From assembly GCA_037892935.1 (NCBI GenBank), contig JAYXKI010000002.1:806001-870000 (forward strand): a DNA stretch of 64,000 bases, written 5' to 3'. Under the pieces are notes generated by a model. That model ran no database searches and was not told the DNA's origin. It saw only the letters and a list, made by a program, of their open reading frames with translations. A program made the translations under genes and the position numbers. Numbering within the stretch: the first letter of the stretch is position 1; each line of letters begins with the position of its first letter. Origin of the DNA: Phlebopus portentosus. Its lineage: Eukaryota > Basidiomycota > Agaricomycetes > Boletales > Boletinellaceae. This document shows, piece by piece, positions 57,377-64,000 of the stretch.

Positions 57377-59530
57377 TCAACTATGTGTGATAGAATTATC
57401 TACGATGGAAGAATCTATGGAGAGCTTCCAATGCCTCTCCCATGCAGCCATCGCAGCTGTTCTGTCTTCATCTAGCATTGTCGCCTGGAATTAGAGAACT
57501 CGATCAAAGTTATGCATAACGTACCTCAAGGCCGTTGAGACCTAGAGACTTCGGCTTAAGCAAGCCGGTAATCTCGCTGGCAAGCAGAACCTGCAAGAAC
57601 CAATACGTCCGTTCAAAACGCATCTCTACAAAAGGAAAAAAGTAGAAGAAATCAAAGGATAGTCCCATGTTACCGAAAGCACTCGAGTCGTCGGAGTTCA
57701 GCGCAATTTTGATGCCGTGGTTCAGGAGAATAGGAAGTGGATGAGCTGGCATCGAAGAGGTCAATCGCTGCACAAATCATAGATCAGTATTGGGGCGGTC
57801 CTCTAGTAGACTCGCGACAAACAAGAACCTCATTCCTAGTATCTTTTTTTTTTTTCAAGCTAAAAGAGTGTGAGAAAGAAATACTCGCTCACGATATGGG
57901 ACACATCTCAATAGCGATCCCCCTCTCTCTAACTATAAGCTTCGGGTGATTCGCTAGCGAGAATCTGTAACGCTCATAAACTTCAGAACGCTAACGACGA
58001 ATGTTATGGGCTATCCCGTGTCCTATACGTTCCGTACCCAATAGGATAGCCTCGTACAAATTATTATCCGGTTCAGAACCGTCACCAAGAGTTTCCCCGC
58101 CATGGAAGAGGAAAGGCAGGTCAAGGCCAAGCTCGTCGACGCGTTTTTTGAAACAAAAAAGGGGCTCTATATAGTATATAAGAGGGTGCAGCGTATTCTC
58201 ATTTCCTACAAGGTCAAAGTCTGACAAAATATAGGCTTTAGTGTCTACCATGATATAAATGGAAGAAACCACGGACAGACCTGCGGTCAAGAGAAATTCC
58301 TGTTTCAGCTGGATACACTCCTCAAGTTCTTGTTCAAGTTCTTCGCAATTTAAATCACGAAGACTGGAGAATATAATACGTGCACCAGAAAAATTCATCG
58401 GAATGGTCCTTTGCTTTCAGATCCTCCTTCACTTCGTGAAGAATCCTTTCGAACAACATTACCCATTCATAATGTGTTAAATTCTGTTGTCCGTCTGAGC
58501 GGATCAAAAGCCTACGTAGAACAAGTTGATACAGGTCTCCGGGGATCTGGGCATGCGGTGAACTGACTTCGCGAAGAACGCGATCCGGACTTCAATGTAA
58601 GAAATTCCGTCTACCATGGAAGAATATAAAATTCTCGAAAATAGCTCTCTATTATAGGCTCGAAAATCATCAGACCCTACGTTATTTGTTAGATAGATTA
58701 CGTCATAGGGAGAACTTATACGTACAGATAACACGGAAAAGACATCGCCAAATTTTTGCCATATCTACACTCATATGAGTAGCATTCTCAAAGGGTACCA
58801 AGTTAGTTAGGTACCTTTTGCAAGGTGCTATGCGTTCCATATGCCTCGCTTAGGTGATTGTCAGGGAATCAATGACTCAGGAATCAAAGCCAGCTGGTCC
58901 CTCAAGTAACGGATCAAAGGATTCTCTTGCGTGCTTATACTGACCCACGTCCCAGGAACGTAATCTTGGGTAAGGCTGCTAGCACTCGTGAACTTGCTGG
59001 CCGGTAATCCTCGGAATTCCGGAAGGACAGTTTTCGTGTTTTCCGCAGTGAGAATTGTTTCAGTGCGGGCGTGGACTGCGGGTAGCCCAAGTGCCAGCTT
59101 GAGAAGATATGAAGCATCAACCATCGCATCCGCATGGCCATGCAGAAGTCCGCCCTTCGGCATCTAATACGTGATCAAGAGACAGTGAGACCATCCAGTT
59201 ACAGTTATGATGCAGAGTAGAACCCAACTTTTTGCACTATTTGGAATAACTTGCTCTTCATGACAAGTTTTTTTGCTGCTCAGTGGATTGGGCATGGCTA
59301 GAGACCACCGTGCGAAGGGAAGACTCGCCTGAAAGAAATTGCATTCGGGGAAAAGTATTTGGAATGTCGTCGTGTTCAATAGACCAGATAGATTTAGTCT
59401 CTTCTGCCGTGATGTTTCGGATGATCTCTTCAGCCTGGAGCTCGTCCTTGAAGCGTTCTGCAAACTCGTAATATCGCATCGCAGGGATATATTCTCTGCA
59501 AAGAGTCTGGCTTGATTCGCAATCGGACAT
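57377..59530 (-). pseudogene. second ADGF adenosine deaminase copy, disrupted
   Basis: Tandem paralog of the intact ADGF gene with the same exon order. It starts MSDCESSQTLCREYIPAMRY, then LQAEEIIRNITAEETKSIWS and MPKGGLLHGHADAMVDASYL. After DYVPGTWV the frame slips by one base near 58,930, so ARESFDPLLEGPAGFDS is read only in a shifted frame. TGG of the intact copy is TGA here (58877-58879), and one base is missing near 58,855 before SEAYGTHS. Downstream exons remain recognisable: NFSGARIIFSSLRDLN, LFHGGETLGDGSEPDNNLYE (Gly for the usual Ala in HAGET), RIGHG, SNEVL, RLTSSMPAHPLPILLNHGIK and ALNSDDSSAFGNMGLSFDFF, ending HWKLSIDSSIVDNS. An unusual splice could skip the break but would delete about 28 conserved residues. 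Confidence 0.75.
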
Positions 59531-59923
59531 GATGGGCCGCCGCCATGGCGTATTAAACGTCAAAATTTCCCAGCGAAATAATAAATCAGCCCTATTTGTC
59601 TGACTCGAATCCTCGCTCATGATGAAGATTTGGCTGTACCATTCGTTACGACAACCAGACACTCGGAAGATGTAGACAAGGCGACAGTGCACATCCAGCA
59701 AGTAGATTCAGGCTCGGATGCACCACAATTCGTAATCGATTGAATTACTACTGGAGTCCGAATCTCGTAAACACAATAACGTGACTTGCTTCCCACCGCT
59801 ATCTCTGAGGTTCGCAAATCAAATCACAGAAAATATTCTCCTCTTTGACCGCGTAGGCTTGGCTTTACGATCTGTAGCAAGAGATTGAGGTGATGAGCCA
59901 GGGTGCCTCCTTTTAAAGGTGTC
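59531..59923. promoter_or_regulatory. divergent region between the broken ADGF copy and VPS54
   Basis: 393 bp. Its left half is related to the region upstream of the intact ADGF gene (see the shared 22-mer at 59778-59799); the right half must contain the VPS54 promoter. No other gene was seen. Confidence 0.5.
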
Positions 59924-62900
59924 ATGTCAGACCGAGACCAGCAGTCCGTAGCTTCCACTTCACGCCCTGGCTCTCCAGTCCCACCCTTACCTGATTTCCC
60001 TAATGCTCGACCCTATCGATTTGTTTGGGATGCGAGCGCGCGAAGAGCAGGTCCGGGAAGTACGTCTGGCACGAGTGAAGGGCGCGGTGACTACTTTGCA
60101 TACAGGCCTGCTCTTGGTAATTTCAACTTCTCGTCTACTTCGCTAGCACTCGGCGCTATACCGTCTGACTGGAGTAGTGCTAAACATGGCTTCAATGGTG
60201 CGTCTTCTCTTTGTACGATGCCACATCGAAAGTGCATTTGACATTCTCACAGCAATATCCACGCTTGTGAATAGTCCGCACAAGAAATCTGCGCCGCCGA
60301 AAGCCCATGCGTCTGTCCCGCCCGTGGTCCCTTCGCAGCTGCCTCGCGTCCGCCGAAAGGACTTTGATGGATATCTCAAGGCGATTACCCCAGACTGGGA
60401 GCAGTTTGAGAAAACTGTACAGCCAACCCAGGAAGGACAGACGGAAACTTTTGCTGCGGGTTTGTCTGAGATGGAGTCGGAGCTTCCAAGTACACCTCGA
60501 GCACCGCAGCTCGGGAGAGGGGGCTCAATCCCTCCTCTGGACAGTATCCCGCCCGTCTTCTTTTCTCAGTCGTTTGATCTGAGTGATCCAAGGACATTTG
60601 CTACTGTGACAGAACAGGACGATAGAGACGGAGAGACTCCTGACCCTTCCGCTCTCTCCCATTCTCTTCCTCTCCTCGAGAAGCTCTCGCATTATGCCGA
60701 CACGATTGAGCTCCATCTCATTCGTGAAATATCCCTTCGCTCCTCATCCTTCTTCGCGGCGCTAACAAACTTAAACGAACTTCAATCAGAATCTGCCCAA
60801 TGTCTGGACCGAATACGGAAGCTTCGTGGATTGTTACGTGATATAGACGAGAGTGAAGCAAAGAAAGGGTTAGAGCTTGTCCGGCTAGAGAGGAAAATAC
60901 AGAACCTTGGTGACGTTCGTGAGGGCGTGAAAACAATGCGAAACGTGACTGAGATGCTGAGCCTCGCAGGGAGTTTGGCGAGCGGGGGAGAATGGGATAC
61001 AGCACTTAGTATTGTGGAGGAGCTAGAGAGATTGTGGAACCGCGAGGAGATTCAACAGCTCCCAACTGATCCTGCGGAAGTACAACCCAGTCTCAAGTCT
61101 CCGTCAGTGGTTTCAAAACGCAATTCCATGCTTGCCACCGTCCCAGAGTCGATTAATGAAGAACCCGAGCCGATCGTTGTCCGTTCATCAAAACCTCCCC
61201 CACCTGTAATACCTCTCTCGTCACTCAGCGCATTCGCGTCCCTTCCGGAACACCTTCGTGCATTAACTTCCGAAATTGCATCGTCACTCACGTCTGAACT
61301 CGTTTCTGTTCTGCGGACCGACCTCGTGAACCAGATGGACTCGTTGATAGAGGCCAATCAAGAATCTGCGTCTGACGAAGCTAGAGGCGAGAGGCTGGCC
61401 ACGCTTCGCGATCGATTAAGACCTCTGGCGCAGGGCTTATTGCGGACCAATGCTCTGAAAGGCGCTATCTCAGGGTGGTCTACAGTTTCGCTTGTGGAAA
61501 CAAGGTCCAGCATGAAAAGAGTGAGCTCCTTCGCTTTCTCTGCGTGTATTAGTCTAACGAGCATGTTTAGCATTTATCTTTATCTGAAGAGCTGGATGAA
61601 GAGGACTCCGTCGCGGCTACGAAGAGTAATGAAAAAGGGTAAGCAAACTCATATCTCATCGCTTCTTCGTGCTTACGCCTTTTCTGCAGGTCGAATCTAC
61701 GGAATATGTTGCGTGGGATGACCCATGAGGATTGTATGCTCTTGATGCGAGCACTGTATGGTACTCTGCTTCGTGGCATTCAAGAATTACAAACACAAAA
61801 TGCCATTCTGACTGAAGTCGTAAAGTCTCTACAGTACGTGCTTGATTATTCTTTCGAACTTCCTGACTGACCTAATCTCTAGAATGTCGGATTCCTCTTT
61901 GGAAGAATCCTTGCAAGAGGATTTGGCAGATTTACTTTCGTCGGTCACCGAACTTGCTCATTCAAGGACGTCCAGGATTCTCGCTATGCGTTCAGAACAG
62001 CATGCGGCCTTAGATCTTTCAGAATTCCTCGATGTCTTCAATGAAACTTGGAACTTCGTCATCCGCACAGAAACAATATGTCGTCGAATGATCGTTGGGC
62101 TACGCGGAGTAGCTGTATCTCAGGCTAAAGCATTCCTGCAGACAATGCACCAGAATCGCATATCGCAATCCGCGAAATTCGTGGAGGAAGAGCAATGGTC
62201 GGCGGTAGACGTGACTTCCGACACACAAGCTTTGGTTAACGTGATCGTTGACTCTGCCGTTCGGGATTCACCTGAACTGGTCGTACATCAGACTTCTTCA
62301 CCTTCATCATCTCCGTCTCAAACAAATGGCATTCATCCTCAAACGATGTCGTCCAAGCATCTGCTAATCGAGGATCGCAAGTACTTCGCCGTGTCCGCCA
62401 CGTTGAACATGTTCGGTCTTCTGATTGACTACCTCAAAATCATCGTCAATCTGTCCCTTCTTACTACTGATGCTGTCGGTCGAGTCATTGAATTCTTGAA
62501 AGCATTTAATTCTCGGACATGTCAAGTGGTATTGGGAGCAGGTGCTATGCGATCAGCTGGTCTGAAGAACATCACCGCAAAGCATCTAGGTGATCATCGT
62601 TTCTTGACTTCAACTGTTTTCATCCGGCTGATCCTGTGCTTCCAGCCCTTGCGTCTCAGTCTCTTTCAATCGTCATTGCTCTGATACCGTACGTCCGGGA
62701 ATGCTTTCGTCGACACTTGAACCCTAAGCAAGCGGTTATGCTTGTAGAATTTGACAAGCTGAAGCGAGTAAGTCCGTTTCAGCCACTTGTTGATCAGCGT
62801 TTACTCTTTTTACAGGACTACCAAGAACATCAGCAGGAGATTCATTCCAAACTCATCGCCATCATGGGCGATCGTCTTAGTGCGCACTGCAAGACCTTAC

Positions 62901-63936
62901 AGACTGTTGACTGGTCTGCGTCCCGTGATGGTGTCAACGAATACATGACGCTACTTGTGAAAGAGACTATCACGCTGCATAAAGTTCTGTCTCGCTATCT
63001 ACAGGAATCTGCCCTTGAGGTAAGCTACACAGTTCTCCGATGTTCCTGATGGAAGTTTACTAATGCACATATACTACAGTTTATCATGTCGCAAGTTTTC
63101 GCTGCGATCAATCATCGTCTTTCTGAGGAATATGGAAAGATCGATCTTCCGAACCAAGAAGCCAAGGAAAGGTGTGTGATACAAGCATTCGTACATCTGA
63201 TCGCTTCTGACCTTCTGCTAGATTACTACGAGATGTGCGATACTTGCATCAAAATTTCTCGGGTCTCAAGAATGTCAACGCTTCCGCCGGCATGCTCGAA
63301 ATATTCGTCAGCGAGAAGCAAACCCTGCAACCAAACGCTCAGCCGGATCAGTCATTACCAAAGTCTCCTGTTCCACCCGTGTTATCCAACATGGACAATA
63401 CGCAACGTCATGTAGCTCAGCAACATCCGCATCCGCACGCCGCGAGCACGATGGAATCGGCAAACGAGCGATTGAGGAATATATTCAGGCGCACGACGTT
63501 AAAGAGGCATGATACGAAGCCCACGCCTGTCACTCATCCACCGCACAGCCCAATCGCAGAAAATCAAACTTCGTCCTTCCCTGAGAAACCTCCAGTGGAC
63601 GAGCCTGCTGCCCGTCCCCTGTCACCGCCACCTCCCGCGACACCGGAGAAAGAGAAGCTTGATCCTGACGGTAGTACGCCTGTGATCATTAGGCCGTCAT
63701 CTCCGTTATCGCCAAGGAATTCGGAACGGTCAAGATCGAGGTCACCCCGTCCATTGGAGAAGGCTCTACCAATACCTGTACCTACACTGGATGCAGATGG
63801 AAACATTGTTAATCCTCCAGAACACTTTGATGCACCGGATCCTCAACCGATAGAGAACGGGGCGATTATCTCAGAGAAGGTCGCTGATGTTTCTGTAGTC
63901 GAGGACGGGGCAGAACGATCCGGGGAAGATACTTAG
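59924..63936 (+). CDS. VPS54: VPS54, GARP tethering-complex subunit
   Basis: Large subunit of the Golgi-associated retrograde protein complex, which tethers endosome-derived vesicles. The start MSDRDQQSVASTSRPGSPVP (ATG 59924-59926) leads to PYRFVWDASARRAGPGSTSG. The Vps54 N-terminal region follows: RVRRKDFDGYLKAITPDWEQ, LLEKLSHYADTIELHLIREI, SLRSSSFFAALTNLNELQSE and LERKIQNLGDVREGVKTMRN. The middle has LPEHLRALTSEIASSLTSEL and LRNMLRGMTHEDCMLLMRAL. The C-terminal domain includes ALASQSLSIVIALIPYVREC, DRLSAHCKTLQTVDWSASRD and VRYLHQNFSGLKNVNASAGM. A Ser/Pro-rich tail of about 150 residues follows without a domain. Exon joins in 61,520-61,880 and 62,590-62,640 were placed by motif. Confidence 0.93.
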
Positions 63937-64000
63937 CTTGTTCGGACTGTTGCGTGCTTTGTTTCTTTCATTCTGTAGATTTTATAGTGGATTTCGGTGT

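Noticed and set aside
1..64000. Search for tRNA, rRNA, CRISPR arrays, insertion sequences and transposon proteins
   Set aside because: No reverse transcriptase, transposase, integrase, terminal repeat or clear tRNA box pair was noticed by eye; a tRNA or repeat scan would be needed to be sure.

Overview
The window looks like nuclear DNA of a basidiomycete fungus, probably Agaricomycotina. Genes are packed on both strands and broken by many short GT-AG introns (mostly about 45-95 nt), often with CTRAY-like branch points and sometimes with exons of only 10-28 nt. The families are typical fungal ones: a Gti1/Pac2 regulator, a fused alpha-beta tryptophan synthase, a monopolin subunit, an ankyrin asparaginase and CaaX-ended G-gamma subunits. 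I see no rRNA, tRNA, CRISPR array, insertion sequence or transposon. Gene models were spliced by eye by joining family motifs across introns, so ends are firmer where exon boundaries are given.

Layout. 0-9 kb: 3' end of an MCM-binding-protein-like gene (+), a phosphoglucomutase/phosphopentomutase (-), eEF1B (+) and a GID7/WDR26 ubiquitin-ligase subunit (+). 9.9-17.9 kb: Elongin A (-), a WOPR transcription factor (+), a CWF18-type splicing factor (-) and mitochondrial GUF1/LepA (+). 18-27 kb: eIF2B beta (-), amidophosphoribosyltransferase (+), a myotubularin phosphatase (+) and S-adenosylmethionine synthetase (+). 27-40.5 kb: DNA2 (-), tryptophan synthase (-), asparaginase (+), a Csm1/Pcs1-like kinetochore protein (-) and a secreted GPI-type cupredoxin (-). 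41.5-46 kb: two G-protein gamma genes flank a mitochondrial thioredoxin, followed by an unrecognised coiled-coil protein. 46-53.4 kb: a TLC-domain membrane protein (+), SAM37/metaxin (-), a doubtful small gene (-), cyclin C (-) and cystathionine gamma-lyase (+). 53.7-59.5 kb is the decaying part: a luciferase-domain (DUF5519) pseudogene and two tandem ADGF-type adenosine deaminases, the upstream one apparently broken. 59.9-64 kb: VPS54 of the GARP complex (+).

Most genes are housekeeping and share no single pathway. Loose themes are one-carbon, sulfur and amino-acid metabolism (SAM synthetase, cystathionine lyase, tryptophan synthase, asparaginase), purine metabolism (amidophosphoribosyltransferase, adenosine deaminase), translation (eEF1B, eIF2B beta, GUF1), and transcription or genome maintenance (Elongin A, cyclin C, DNA2, Csm1, MCM-binding protein).

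The best points for a second look are the two G-gamma paralogs with different predicted lipid anchors (CIVM versus CVVL), one of which uses a GC-AG intron; the start codon of the purine gene, split A|TG by an intron; microexons that carry catalytic or nucleotide-binding loops; the luciferase-domain pseudogene; and the broken tandem adenosine deaminase. I did not find a convincing new multi-gene system.
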